Shown piece after piece: positions 1-12,500 of a stretch of 64,000 nucleotides of DNA. Source of the stretch: Branchiostoma floridae (taxonomy: Eukaryota; Chordata; Leptocardii; Amphioxiformes; Branchiostomatidae); assembly GCF_000003815.2 (NCBI RefSeq), contig NC_049995.1:4527237-4591236 (forward strand), written 5' to 3'. A model generated the notes under the pieces. That model ran no database searches and was not told the origin of the DNA. It was given only the letters and a program-made list of their open reading frames with translations. Made by a program: the position numbers and the translations under genes. Each line of letters begins with the position of its first letter. The first letter of the stretch is position 1.

Positions 1-2
1 AC

Positions 3-3000
3 ATCGCCCTGGCGGAAGGCTACCACCTGTCAGACATCCTCAGACGGGTGACCTACTTAACAGGAGACGAATCCTTGGTAAATGAGTATACAGACAGAGT
101 GAACAAAATCTTTGATCGTTCACCTGTACTGTCGAGGCAATCAGCTCTACTAATACTGCGGGATGATATTCGGAAAATAGAAAATGATAAGCCACTGACT
201 GGAGAACTCCTGGATGTCAAGAAAGAAATATATCGTTTTCCCAGCGTAGCCGTTGATCTGTTGAGTGTTTTCTGCAGTATAACGGTCCCCAGTATATGGG
301 GCATGATAGAAGAATTGTACAAGACGCAAAGGATAACTCACGAAGATGCCCACCATTTGACTGTACTAATCAGCATCTCAGCGGAGCTACGGTTAAGAAC
401 GTACACTGCCAATGGAGGACAGGATAATAGACTGTCTCCCCTCACTAGAATGGAAATCCAACTAGATAAACATGACATAGATGACACTTTCGTTCAGACA
501 GTTTTCTACGTACCGGACTCAAAAATGCTTTTCAGGTACTATTACACTTCCATCCCACTAAAAAGCTGCATTCTGGATGTAGTTGTAGAGACAAATCAAA
601 CGAAAAATATATTTCCAACACCCATTTTTGATACTTCATCTCTAACAAGAGGCCGAATGACACACCAACTGCTCCATTTCGATGCATCCATATATCATTT
701 GGAAAAAGCTCTTAAAGAGGTGGGCAGTGACCAAAGAAAGCAGTTTGAAATACTTTTCGAACTAGGCGATACCTTGCATAAACGCGGTAACTTTGAGAAA
801 GCGATCAGCTACTGCAAACGGTCACTCAGAGTTAGAAATACTATCTACGGAAGTAAAGTGCATCCAAACATTGCCGCATTGCTTGAAAACATCGGAGCAT
901 GTTGTTGTAAACTCGGCGACCAGAGTAAGGCCCTCATTCATTTAGAACAGTCACTAAAGATCAAGAAAGCTCTGTATGGTGAAACAACAGCACATCCCGA
1001 AATTGCCATATCTTTACACAACATTGGAGCATGTTGGAGTGAGCTTGGAAATCAGAATAAAGCTATAAGTCTCTATGAACAGTCACTAAAGATGGGGAAG
1101 GCTATCTATGGTGAGGAAACTATACATGTCAACATTGCTTCATCTTTAAACAACATCGGAGCATGCTGGAGTAAATTTGGTAATCAGAGTAAAGCTATAA
1201 GGTATTACGAACAATCACTGAAGATGACAAAAGTTATCTACGGTGAAACAACAGCACATCCCGATACCGCCTCACTACTCAACAACATTGGATCATGTTG
1301 GAGTGACCTTGGTGATGACACGAAAGCTATTCGTTTCTACAAACAGTCACTGAAAATGAAGAAGGCTATCTATGGGGAAACAGTTGACGGTGTACATCCA
1401 GACATTGCCTCAACACTGACAGGCATCGGAACATGTTGGATAAAACTTGGAAATCAGAGGAAAGCGATCAGTTATCTTGAACAGTCATTGAAGATGATGA
1501 AAGTTATCTATGGCGAATCAGCAGCACACCCCGACATTACCACATCGCTGACAGGCATTGGATCATGTTGGAGTGACCTTGGTCATGACAAGAAAGCTAT
1601 TAGGTACTTCGAACAGTCACTTAAGATGAGTAAAGGTATCTACAATGAAACAACCTCACATCCCGACATTGCCTCATCTTTAAACAACATTGGATCATGC
1701 CTTAGAAAACTCGGGGATCAGAGAAAAGCCGTCAATTATCACGAACAGTCACTGAAGATGGCCAAAGCTGTCTATGGCGAAACAACAGCACATCCCAATA
1801 TTGCTACATCACTGAACAGCATTGGACTATGTTGGAGTGAGCTTGGCGATCAAAGGAAAGCCATCAGTTGCTACGAGCAGTCACTAAAGATGAGGAAAGC
1901 TGTCTATGGCGAAACAACAATACATCCCGAGATTGCGTCATCACTTAACAACATTGGAAAATGTTGTAGTAAGCTTGGCGATCAGAACAAAGCCATCAGT
2001 TATTACGAACAATCACTGAAGATGAGTAAAACAATCTATGGCGAAACAGCAACACATCCCAACATTGCCACATCACTAAACAACATTGGAACATCTTGGA
2101 GCGAACTTGGTGATCGGATGAAAGCCATTCGTTATTATGAGCAGTCACTGCAGATGAAGAAAGCTATGTATGGCGAAACAACAGCACACCCCGACATTGC
2201 CTCATCACTACACAACATTGGAGCATGTTGGAGTGAGCTTGGTGATCAGAGTAAAGCTATCAGATACAACGAAAAGTCATTAAAGATGAAGAAAGCTATC
2301 TATGGCGAAACAAACTCGCATTCTGACATTGCTTCATCATTTAACAACATTGGAGCATGTTATAGTAAACTCGGTGATCAAAAGAAAGCAATCAGTTATT
2401 ACGAACAGTCACTTAAGATGAAGAAAGCTATCTATGGCGAAACAACAGCACATCCTGGCATTGCTTCATCTTTAGACAACATTGGAGTGTGTTGGAGTGA
2501 GCTTGGCGATCAGAGTAAAGCAATTAGGTATCACGACCAGTCGCTGAAGATGACAAGAACTATTTACGGGGAAACAACAGAACACCCCGACACTGCTTCA
2601 TCACTTCACAACATTGCAACATGTCTGCGAAAACTTGGTGATCATGTTAAAGCTATCGAGTATTACGAACAGTCACTGAAGATGAAAAAAGTTATCTATG
2701 GTGAAACAACAGCACATCCTGACATTGCTTTATCACTTACCAACATTGCAACATGTTGGAGAAAACTTGGCGATCAGAGTAAAGCTATCTGTTATTACGA
2801 ACAGTCATTAAAGATGGTGAAAGAAGTCTATGGAGAAACAACAGCACATCCCGATACTGCCGCATCACTCAACGACATTGGAAACTGTTGGAATCAGATT
2901 GGAGATCATAGGAAAGCTATCAGTTATTACGAACAGTCACTGCAGATGAAGAAAATTATCTATGGCGAAACAACAGCACATGCTGGCATTGCCTCAACTT

Positions 3001-3431
3001 TAAACAATATTGGAGCATGTTACAGTAGACTCGGCGATCAGAGGAAAGCTATCATTTATTACGAACAGTCACTGAAGATGAGTAAAACAATCTATGGCAA
3101 AACAACGGCACATCCAAACATTGCTTCAGCGTTAAACAACATTGGAACATGTTGGAGTAACCTTGGCAATCAGAGTGAAGCTATTAGTTATTACGAAACG
3201 TCACTGGAGATGAAGAAAGCTATCTATGGCGAAACAACAGCACATCCTGACATCGCTTCATCACTTAAAAACATCGGCGCATGCTGGTATGAACTTGGTA
3301 ACCAAAGTAAAGCTATCAAATATTACGAACAGTCATTGGAGATGCTGAAAGTCATCTACGGGGACAACATGGCACATCCAGACATTGCATCAGTAGTGAA
3401 AAACATATTATTATCTATAAGTGCCCTCTAA
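3..3431 (+). CDS. TPR-repeat protein, kinesin-light-chain/nephrocystin-3-like repeats (5' partial)
   Basis: One uninterrupted frame runs from the window edge to a TAA at 3429-3431, about 1142 residues. The GTG at 48 is not a real start because the frame stays open upstream of it. The first ~200 residues match nothing I recognise. One divergent TPR follows (around residues 215-270), then 19 tandem 44-residue units starting with an HPxIA motif and a final half unit. The unit core is NIGxCW-x2-LGDQ-x-KAI-x-YYEQSLKM, a helix-turn-helix TPR of the KLC/NPHP3 type with a longer loop (44 rather than 34 residues). TPR arrays are protein-protein docking scaffolds; many lancelet TPR proteins carry an N-terminal signalling domain, which here would lie upstream of the window. 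No intron or membrane segment is visible. Function is not assignable beyond scaffold. Confidence 0.85.
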   Translation: MALAEGYHLSDILRRVTYLTGDESLVNEYTDRVNKIFDRSPVLSRQSALLILRDDIRKIENDKPLTGELLDVKKEIYRFPSVAVDLLSVFCSITVPSIWGMIEELYKTQRITHEDAHHLTVLISISAELRLRTYTANGGQDNRLSPLTRMEIQLDKHDIDDTFVQTVFYVPDSKMLFRYYYTSIPLKSCILDVVVETNQTKNIFPTPIFDTSSLTRGRMTHQLLHFDASIYHLEKALKEVGSDQRKQFEILFELGDTLHKRGNFEKAISYCKRSLRVRNTIYGSKVHPNIAALLENIGACCCKLGDQSKALIHLEQSLKIKKALYGETTAHPEIAISLHNIGACWSELGNQNKAISLYEQSLKMGKAIYGEETIHVNIASSLNNIGACWSKFGNQSKAIRYYEQSLKMTKVIYGETTAHPDTASLLNNIGSCWSDLGDDTKAIRFYKQSLKMKKAIYGETVDGVHPDIASTLTGIGTCWIKLGNQRKAISYLEQSLKMMKVIYGESAAHPDITTSLTGIGSCWSDLGHDKKAIRYFEQSLKMSKGIYNETTSHPDIASSLNNIGSCLRKLGDQRKAVNYHEQSLKMAKAVYGETTAHPNIATSLNSIGLCWSELGDQRKAISCYEQSLKMRKAVYGETTIHPEIASSLNNIGKCCSKLGDQNKAISYYEQSLKMSKTIYGETATHPNIATSLNNIGTSWSELGDRMKAIRYYEQSLQMKKAMYGETTAHPDIASSLHNIGACWSELGDQSKAIRYNEKSLKMKKAIYGETNSHSDIASSFNNIGACYSKLGDQKKAISYYEQSLKMKKAIYGETTAHPGIASSLDNIGVCWSELGDQSKAIRYHDQSLKMTRTIYGETTEHPDTASSLHNIATCLRKLGDHVKAIEYYEQSLKMKKVIYGETTAHPDIALSLTNIATCWRKLGDQSKAICYYEQSLKMVKEVYGETTAHPDTAASLNDIGNCWNQIGDHRKAISYYEQSLQMKKIIYGETTAHAGIASTLNNIGACYSRLGDQRKAIIYYEQSLKMSKTIYGKTTAHPNIASALNNIGTCWSNLGNQSEAISYYETSLEMKKAIYGETTAHPDIASSLKNIGACWYELGNQSKAIKYYEQSLEMLKVIYGDNMAHPDIASVVKNILLSISAL
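861..3374 (+). repeat. 132-bp coding tandem array, 19 units
   Basis: The TPR array repeats at DNA level with a 132-bp period. 2514 bp separate the first and last HP codons, which is 19 units plus 6 bp; the extra 6 bp encode a two-residue insertion in the unit starting near 1260. Units are alike at DNA as well as protein level, which suggests recent unequal exchange or gene conversion. Assembly collapse or expansion is possible in such an array. Confidence 0.9.
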
Positions 3432-6322
3432 GGAAAGCTGTTGGTAATCGCTGTCCGTCAATCAACTGGAACTACATGGACGTTTCAGTACTAGTTGTAG
3501 ATTTTCAAACAGGAAAAAAGTCAAGAAGACTTAGAGTGATAACTTCTGTGGACCTCACATGTCAGTCGTAGCTCATTGCAGATAATCAAAGAAGTCTCAT
3601 TACTAGACATTAGTACAGTATCATTGTCTCACTTTCTAAATCAGCAAACATGGAAACATCTTTGTTCACTATTGTAGAATTGTGTACACGAGGCGATTTT
3701 CTTTTCAAATCAATGTCTGCTGATATCCAAGTGCTCACCTTGTAGTGTATAATGACACATAGTGCAGCAAGTTTTCATTGCTGTTTCTGTAGAAGGGTTG
3801 GTTTTTACAGGGAGGGGTTGCTAGCCCTTCACCTTCTTTTACGTCCCATTTGCAAGACGCTTCAGCCCCACTCGGTGCCCTGCCAGGATTTGAGCAGGGA
3901 TCTCCCAGTTACAACTTGCTACCTTAACTACAAAACTGCTACCGAGTTACGGGGACATCCACTGTGCTTTCATAAATTACATACTAGACTAGGTTATGAT
4001 TTGCACTATTTAGATCTATTTAAGTTTTTGTGGAACTTGAAACATCTGGAAACACAGACACACTGATCGACACACACACAGACACGCTAAAAACTATATC
4101 TCATCAATTAATCACAATGATAGACCGGTCGCTGGTCGCACACTATTGAGACTGACTGAGAGTATAGGCAGAAAGAGAGTTGACCCAGGTATAGTTATGA
4201 TCCTGTGTTTTTCATATCAACAAAATAAATGAACACACCTTTTCTGGCTTGATTTTTGCATCATCCTTGTATTTCCACATCTTTACATTGTTGTACAGGA
4301 ATTCTCTCTTGCACAAATATAGCAGGAATACTTCCAAACTTACAGGTTACATAAAGCCCTGTTAAATTACACTATGAAGAATTGCACATATATATAGTCA
4401 AAAGTAGATTAATAAGCATCAATAGCATCTTCCATAAATATCATAACTGCACCCCTGCCCATCCCCATACCATGAATTAGACTAGTCCAGAAACATAAAT
4501 ACAACAAAGGACTGTACCAAATATCCAACACTAAGGGATATTCTTACGTCATCAAATTTCTACAATAGTTGAATATGACCAACATTATACATTGTGAAAT
4601 GAAATGTACAATTGAATATTAATGTCTCCATTCTCTAATTTTTCAAAGCTTTTGTATGATTCTAAGACTTAAATTCTTTCATTGGCAAGTTTCTCACATG
4701 TATGATTGTCGCTCGTGACTACTACATTCTCTGCTCTGCTTGAAAAAAAAAGCAAAAGAAAGAAAAAAATGTACATCATATTTTCTGTTCATAAAGGCAT
4801 TGGAAGCACGTTAAGGATGGCATCAGGGGTACAAATGTACTAAAAAATGTCTGTTTAACCCTTCTAAAGCTATGACCCATAATAAATGCACACCAACTTG
4901 CAGCTATCAAGGTATGTCTTCTCAGACAAAACGTTCATAATTGTCTACATGGCAAAGACAATTCAACAGTTCTTGGACTACCTGAATCCCACAAAAAAAT
5001 AATACTAATGGTCAGTTATTTCTTCATGCATTGTATGGCAACTGAGAAAATGATTGATTTTTAAAGATCATTGACTTGTGCAAGGCCATAAGTAACTTTA
5101 GGTTTATCATGCATACATTCTCGTAAGCTTTCAAAGTGCCTCCTACCATCTGAAATGCTCACTTGGGAATCGAACTATGTATTGAAAGTATACACAAAAG
5201 TGGCTCAGAACCATCAAGAATACTTTACCATAGTCTCCTAGTCATATATGAACTTCACACCTTTCTACCTTCACCTATAGAAGTTCACATTCAAGTTCCT
5301 TCCACTAATCTTCCATTTAGATGTCTTGATGCTATACAATATCCCTAGAATAGTGTAACATAGGGTTTCTCCATACAACCCGTAAACTACTCATATTCAG
5401 TCTGAACATAACCTATACAGTGAGGTTGTAGCTTGTACCATATATTCACATTTACAACTAAGAAATACACAGTTTTATCCTGAATATGTAGTTTTCAGGA
5501 CAGCTCTACCAAATATACTTTGAGTGGATTTTAGACTGCTTTGCTTCACTGAAATGAAATGTCATAACTTAAAAACAGGCTTGTCCAGAACGTTTTTTGC
5601 TTAAACAAACAATATTCATTTGTCATATCAATTTGCCACTGTTTCCACTGTTTTTGTGCATTGGCAAAATGCACTGTATATGCATAGCCTATTGTCAACA
5701 AACGAAAACATGAGATCCATGGCAATATGCACTTCAATGCATAGACAATAAGTAGTGGTAAACTCAAAAACATTGATAGAAGCACACATTTTGACTACCA
5801 AAGAGCATTTTCATAATGTGGTACATATCATTATTAAGTGTAACATAATTCACTAAATTGTTTCACCACTTATCACATTTCATTGGTCTACAAAGTGACC
5901 AATCATCTGCTGTCACAGAACAGCAAAACTACATCAACCAATCAAAACGTCCACCCAAGGAAAGGAGCTAGCTGATTGGTTTAGGCATGTGCTATGCAAA
6001 TTACAATAATTTATACATGATCTGGATTGCACTTTCCATAACAGTGTACTCTACAAGCGCAGACTTGTTTAACAGCTATTTTTCACACTATTTAAAGTCA
6101 AAACACTTGAAATTTGGAAAAACACTGAAAATTTAGGAAATCTTACAATCTTGGCAACTACAGTTATGACACTGTAATGTTTCAGAAAGTGCTCTTTCAA
6201 ATAACATGGAAACTTATTTCCAAACTCAACAAATAAACGGACAAGGTTAGAATTTGATTTGACTTCCCGAATTCCCAGTGTCTTTGCACATTTCAAGTGA
6301 TAACGGCTTGAAGGAAAACTTT
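3432..6322. other. Intergenic, between TPR gene and TRAPPC9 stop
   Basis: No convincing exon on either strand. The low-coordinate part should hold the 3' UTR of the TPR gene and the high-coordinate part the 3' UTR of TRAPPC9 (minus strand). I could not place a poly(A) signal for TRAPPC9. A SINE-like element lies at 3790-3965. Small ORFs at 5163-5348 and 5546-5785 have no family resemblance. Confidence 0.5.
3790..3965 (-). mobile_element. tRNA-derived SINE-like element
   Basis: Read on the minus strand, the segment holds an A-box-like stretch (TAGCAGTTTTGTAGTTAAGG) followed by a B-box-like GCTCAAATCC at tRNA-like spacing, then a non-tRNA body. This suggests a SINE of a different family from the copies at 9900-12135 and 26727-27234. 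No target duplication was identified. Confidence 0.45.
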
Positions 6323-6506
6323 TCACGGACTCTTCTTGGCCTTGTCTTGGACTGTTATTCTGACGATGGGAGTGAAAACCCACTTGTGGTCCTGCGATCT
6401 GACTCGGGACGCACACGTGGCACGGATGTCTAGGCCGAAGTCACCGCAGCAGAAAAACACAAACGTACACGAGTGCTGGAAACTTTCACCTGGCTCCATC
6501 TGGGGG

Positions 6507-6537
<31 letters not shown>

Positions 6538-9500
6538 TAATCAATCAATCAATCAATCAAATAACAACCAGAAAGCCTTAAGTGGTACAGTGCACATAAA
6601 TGCATTTCAATTTGAATCAGTACACAACATGTTGACTGTGGTGAGTTCAATCAGACCACAGTCTTGGACACAAAATTTGAAAAAAAAAGCCATGTACACC
6701 AAAGCCATATACCAGAGACAGTGATGCCATAAACTTTTTAAAACTTAAAATATGACCCACTGGTCACTGCATAAGGTGTCTTGTTTACATTAGGTGGCAT
6801 CACAAAAGTCAATCACTTATTCCTTGACAAAGACTGGTGCTGGTCAGTCAAAAGTCCAAATTGAATTTTTTTGCTGTGTTGGAAAGCACAGTTTGTTTAA
6901 TCTAATTGCATCAACCTTGTTTATTCATTTGATTCAAATTTTCTTTAGAACAGAATGATCCTAAAGCGTAAGGCCAGGTTTCAAATGTAATGCCAGTTAT
7001 GCTACATTTTTAAAATTCAAGATATAGGAGATGCATTTAAACTGCATAGTTTTTTTTACCTTTTTGACATCCCTCTTCTGACATCCGACGCATGCAACTT
7101 TTCCGCCAACGTTGTTCAGGACTGTCCCGTTCCACAGGTCCTGGTACGGCTGTACGACAAGCGTGCTCCCCTCCACCGCTTCAGCTGACGCGTTCGTAAC
7201 CGACACTTTCACTGACATGGGCCTTCCCACCATGCATTGCACTGGTTCCTCTGTATCATAATGTTTGTCGTCTATTCTAACATCTGTAAGAGAAAAATAC
7301 TGTAAATACACTTATTTCTGTTGGGACATTTTTTGGCAGTAGAAGAATAAGGGAAATTCTGGGGGTGTTTCAAATTTGTATTTTACACCATTTTGTTGGA
7401 CAGTATGTATTGTAATACAATGGAAAGGCATATTTGTGCTGGTAAGAGTTCAATTCATCCTGCAGAAAATTCTAAGCAAAGTTATGATAAGTCAACAGTT
7501 TGGTGGAAATACTTACGTTAAATGGAGTCAACTGTCACTGCACTCGTCACAACAAATATCTCAAGATATATACTATACCTTAAAACAAAGTACACTCAAC
7601 GTAGGTTTCAACTGAAGCTTACTAGTGTCCTTTAAGCTCTGATACATTCCAACTTACCCCATTGTATGGGTGAAATACTTATGAGGTCGATCGCCTCAGG
7701 TGTCATGGGGATCCCTTCTAGGTTTACAACTCCACAGGTTCCACTAGAGGGGTGGGGAGGGGGGTCAAGGCAAATGCATGTACAGAAGCAACATCTAAGA
7801 CTCTAGTTTAATAGCAATCTGAAACAGCCTTTTGGCTACGGATTCTCTATTGGTTACAAGGTTTGGCAACAATTAAAGAAAGAATTCAATAAAATTTGCA
7901 AAACACGACAGTGTTACATCCAGTCATGCGACATGAGACATGAGAGAGAGTGACCTCCAACCTCCAGGTCACATGACCCTTCAAAGCTGAAGAAATATGG
8001 TGGATACCACATGAAAGCTTCTCACCAGCAGCAGACTAGTCACAAGTATCAGTTTAGATTCATAGATTCCTAGGCTTATCATTATTTTTTCTTCACTGGC
8101 AAGCTCTACTTACCACCCTTACATTTTCAGCACCAAGGACAGACTGAGTACATTTCCATTGGCTGTACAGCTTATCATATAAAAACCTGATCATAGGAAA
8201 ACCAGTCAAACCTTCCGAACCGATGACAGCTTGTGAAACTGTTTTGTCAAAGCCAAGAAACATCCTTTTTTTGGCAATTCCAACAAAAAACAATTTGAGA
8301 TTCAAATCAGCGACATTTGGAGCATGGGAAACAAAAAGGATATCATTTTCGAATTGATACACAAAAGGATTTTTCTGGCAATTTGAAAAAAAAAATGTGT
8401 AGCTTTTGAGATTCAAACCAGGGACCATTGGAGCACGGGAAACAGAATGGATATCATTTTCCATTTGATACCCAAAAGGATTCTTTTCTGGCAATTTAAA
8501 AAAAAAATGTAGCTTTTGAGATTAGAACCCAGGACATTGGGAGCATGGGAAACAGAAAGGATATCATTTTCCATCTGATGTCCACGAGAGTGGCGAGTTG
8601 TTGGCTGTACTGCTGGCTCCTGGCATCAGCAGGGCTGATGATGGAGATGGGAGCATCACTCGTACACGGCTCTGGCAGGGAAAATCTCTCCACACGGACT
8701 GCAATTCTGAAACAAGGAATCAAAGATCTCTCAACTCCACTAAATATTTTCAGTTAAAATTTGTGAATTTCACTATGCTTTAGTCCCAGTCTTATCATGT
8801 GCTATAACAGTTGAAGTCCCACGCTGTGCCAGGTATTCTAAAATGAGGTCACTAATTAATGAGCTGGTTAACATTAAACCTACATTTGCAGTGCAACCCA
8901 GATGCTCATGGACCATACCACACAACTTTCAGGAAGGGGGTGTTAGCCTATAAGGCTGCACAGCATGGAGATAGTGCTAGGGGGCCTAACTACATACCGA
9001 TATTCATACAAATTCATCAAAAGATTCTTGATTTATCTGACGCACACGCCACAGACAGAAGCGATACCCCTTTTTGAGGTAAACCTCCCTCCTGGAGGCA
9101 ATGACAATGTAGTTGCACGTATTTCCTGATGTTAATACCAAAATTTTTGATGAAGAGTAGAGGGGTTGACATTGGATTGAGGACTAGCAACTGATAATCA
9201 GAATATTTGGTACATGATGATGATGGTAGGTACCTAGGTGGGGTTGTTGACTAAATTGAATTACCTCTTCAGTTGCTTGCTCTCGATGATTAGGTCATCG
9301 TTGTCAGGGTAACTGATGACGACCTCATGTCTGGTGACGTTATGGAGGTCTAGCGTCAAGTGGCAATGTCTAGGGCTGGGGAAAAACAGTGCACAAAAAA
9401 ATTAAAAAGGCAGCAGAGCAATCAGTAAATGTACAAAGTCTTTGAAATTTGAAATGTTTGAGGTTGCTTTTCAAGGTTTTTGCAGTGCCCTCCTTGATGT

Positions 9501-12500
9501 GAATCTATTACATTTTCAATATATTACTACAAACTGTAGAGCAAAGTTGCTTTAAGTGTGAATCTATCAAGTTTCTCCTTCTATTGCAAAATTATGTTCC
9601 CATGAAAATGAAACAACTTACTTTCAGCAGCTTAAAGCCATGCCTACGTTGGATTTCATACCTATGTGCATCACTGTGTTTTCTGTAGTTACCTTCCTTT
9701 TGTATCTGACTAAGAGGTTCAAAAAGTAAATTAAACAAAAAAGGCTGATTTACCTTGGAGCAGGTAGTATGTTGACCTTGGACACGAGTAGTGACTGTAG
9801 TACGTCCACATGAAGTATGATGGAGGCTTGTCTGTGGTAACCTTCCTCGTAACCCTGCCCTCCTGAGTATGTCAGCTTCAGCACTGCATCCACTGGCTGG
9901 GGGTAGAAGCAAAAAGTACATATAAAGATAGTCCCATAGGCTTTTTGAGGCCATAGGGACAGTGGGTTGTTATCCACTGTGTCTAGGGTACGGTATTGGA
10001 CAGCAGACCCAACCCTCCACCCAAAGCAAAGTCAGGAGAGATCATCACTGACAAAGACAAACAAATGGCACGTTGGGTAGAACATTACTTGGACATTTAC
10101 TCAACAGAAAACTCAGTCTCACAAGATGCACTTGACAATATTGAAGACTTCTCTCTGTCCTCGCAGAGCTGGACGCTGAACCTACCATTGAGGAGTTGAG
10201 TAAAGCCATTGATTCCATGTCAAATGGGAAAGCGCCTGGTGAAGACAATATCCCAGCTGAGATCATAAAGAGTGGGAAATCTGTCTTGCTGGAACCACTA
10301 CATGAGCTACTACGTCTTTGCTGGAAAGAGGGCAAAGTACCTCAGTCAATGCGAAACTCCAAGATAGTCACTCTGTATAAGAATAAGGGAGACCGTACGG
10401 ATTGCAACAGCTATAGAGGCATCTCTCTGCTAAGCATCGTGGGAAAAGTCTTTGCCAAAGTGGTCCTTACCAGGCTCCAGGTTCTGGCAGACCGGGTCTA
10501 CCCAGAATCCCAGTGCGGCTTCCGAGCCGAGAGGTCCACAACTGACATGATATCCTCCGTACGTCAGCTTCAGGAGAAGTGCCGCGAACAGCAGAGGCCA
10601 CTATACATCGCCTTTATCGACTTGACGAAGGCGTTCGACCTTGTTAGCAGAAGAGGCTTATTCCAACTGCTGAGGAAGATTGGTTGTCCCCCACAGCTGC
10701 TAGACATCATCATCTCCTTCCATGAGGACATGAAGGGTGTGGTCAGTTTCGACGGGGAAACCTCTGAGCCCTTTGCAATTCGGTCAGGTGTGAAACAAGG
10801 GTGTGTGCTGGCCCCGACCCTGTTCGGGATTTTCTTTTCTCTGCTGTTGAAGTCTGTATTCGGTCACTCAACTCAAGGTGTCCACCTACACACCCGCAGT
10901 GATGGGAAGCTGTTCAACCTGGCCCGACTGAGAGCCAAGACAAAGGTCCGCTCAGTACTGATCAGGGACATGTTGTTTGCCGACGATGCAGCACTGGTCG
11001 CACATGTTGAAGATGAGCTGCAACAGTTGCTCAACCAGTTTGCCCATGCGTGCAGTGAATTTGCACTGACCATCAGCATAAAGAAAACAGTAGTCATGAT
11101 CATGGGCCAGGATGTTCCACAGCCACCCGTCGTCACCATAGGCTCGGAAGTGCTTGAAGTGACAGATCACTTCACATATCTTGGATCGACGGTTACTAGC
11201 AACCTGTCTTTAGACAAGGAAATTGACAGACGGATAGCTAGGGCGGCAGGCGTGATGACCAAGCTCGGAACGAGAGTGTGGAACAATAGCCACCTGACGC
11301 TTAACACAAAACTTGAAGTATACCGTTCTTGCGTACTCAGTACGCTTCTGTATGGTAGTGAGACCTGGACTACATATGCCAAACAGGAGAACCGCCTTGA
11401 AAGCTTCCATCTTCGTTGCTTAAGGCGCATTCTTGGGATTTCTTGGAGGGACAGAGTACCAAACACCACTGTTCTGGAACGCTCCTGCTCCCTGAGCATC
11501 CATCTTCTCCTCTGTCAGCGACGTCTACGCTGGCTGGGACACGTATCCCGAATGAAAGATGGACGCATCCCAAAGGACATCCTGTTTGGTGAACTAGCGA
11601 CAGGAAAACGGCCAGTAGGACGACCGGCACTGCGCTTCAGAGATGTCTGTAAGCGTGATCTGAAGCTAACTGACATTGACCCAGCCAGCTGGGAACAGAT
11701 TGCAGCAGACCGCAACAGATGGCGTCACACGGTCAAGGATGGTCTTGCAAAGGGCCAGGAAAGACGTACAGAGCATCTTGAGTCAAGGAGACGCAAACGC
11801 AAAGAGAAACCGCAACAGGGGAACCCCTCTGCCTTCATATGTCCAAACTGTGGCCGCGACTGCCATGCCAGGATCGGTCTACAGAGCCACAGTAGACGCT
11901 GTCAACCACCGTGACCTGATACAGAGCGCTACCATCATCTGGAAAGATGGAAGGATGCCTACTACTAGGGTACGGTATTGGACAGCAGACCCAACCCTCC
12001 ACTTCCAACGTCTTTCCCCTCCCCAACAAAGTCAGGTACCCATTTTTACACCTGGGTGGAGTGAGAAAAGTCATGGCACAAGATCGGTAGCATGATGGGA
12101 TTTGAACCCCGGACCTCTGGCTTCTAGCCAAATACCCTGCAGTAACCGGTAGAAGTACACACTCATAATATTGCTTCTTGTTAAAATACTAAACACTATG
12201 TTATAATTTTAAGACCCTATATCCGAACACAAAATAAAGCGCTTAAGAACTAACACTGGTCTTGTTTCTTTGAAATTGGAAAATCAATTGATAGAAAGAC
12301 ATTGGTATTAAGTCGTAAAGTTTACCTGTGCTTTCTCCTCCTCAGGTTGTTGTGCCTCCATGGGTGGAGCAGTCATGGCAGCCGTTCTCATGGACCGGGG
12401 TCTGGTCTGGGGAGACTTCTTGGGTGAACTGTGTCTACTACTGGGTTCTAAAGGAACAAACAAAGATGACAAGAAAAGTTGACAGGTGGTCTGGGGTTCT

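Larger units (their letters stand above)
9900..12135 (-). mobile_element. tRNA-derived SINE, split by the LINE
   Basis: On the minus strand, GGGGTTCAAATCC (12098-12110) is a B box in a tRNA-like head near 12135. The body continues through CACCCAGGTGTAAAAATGGG down to 12003, skips the LINE and its duplication, and resumes below 9983 with ACACAGTGGATAACAACCC. The same family occurs at 26727-27234 and 62525-62700. Its tail approaches the acceptor of the exon at 9754-9896. Confidence 0.75.

Noticed and set aside
8093-8494. 133-codon minus-strand ORF with internal repeats
   Set aside because: It is the frame through the tandem repeat next to a TRAPPC9 exon; phase does not match and there is no conservation with the human protein.
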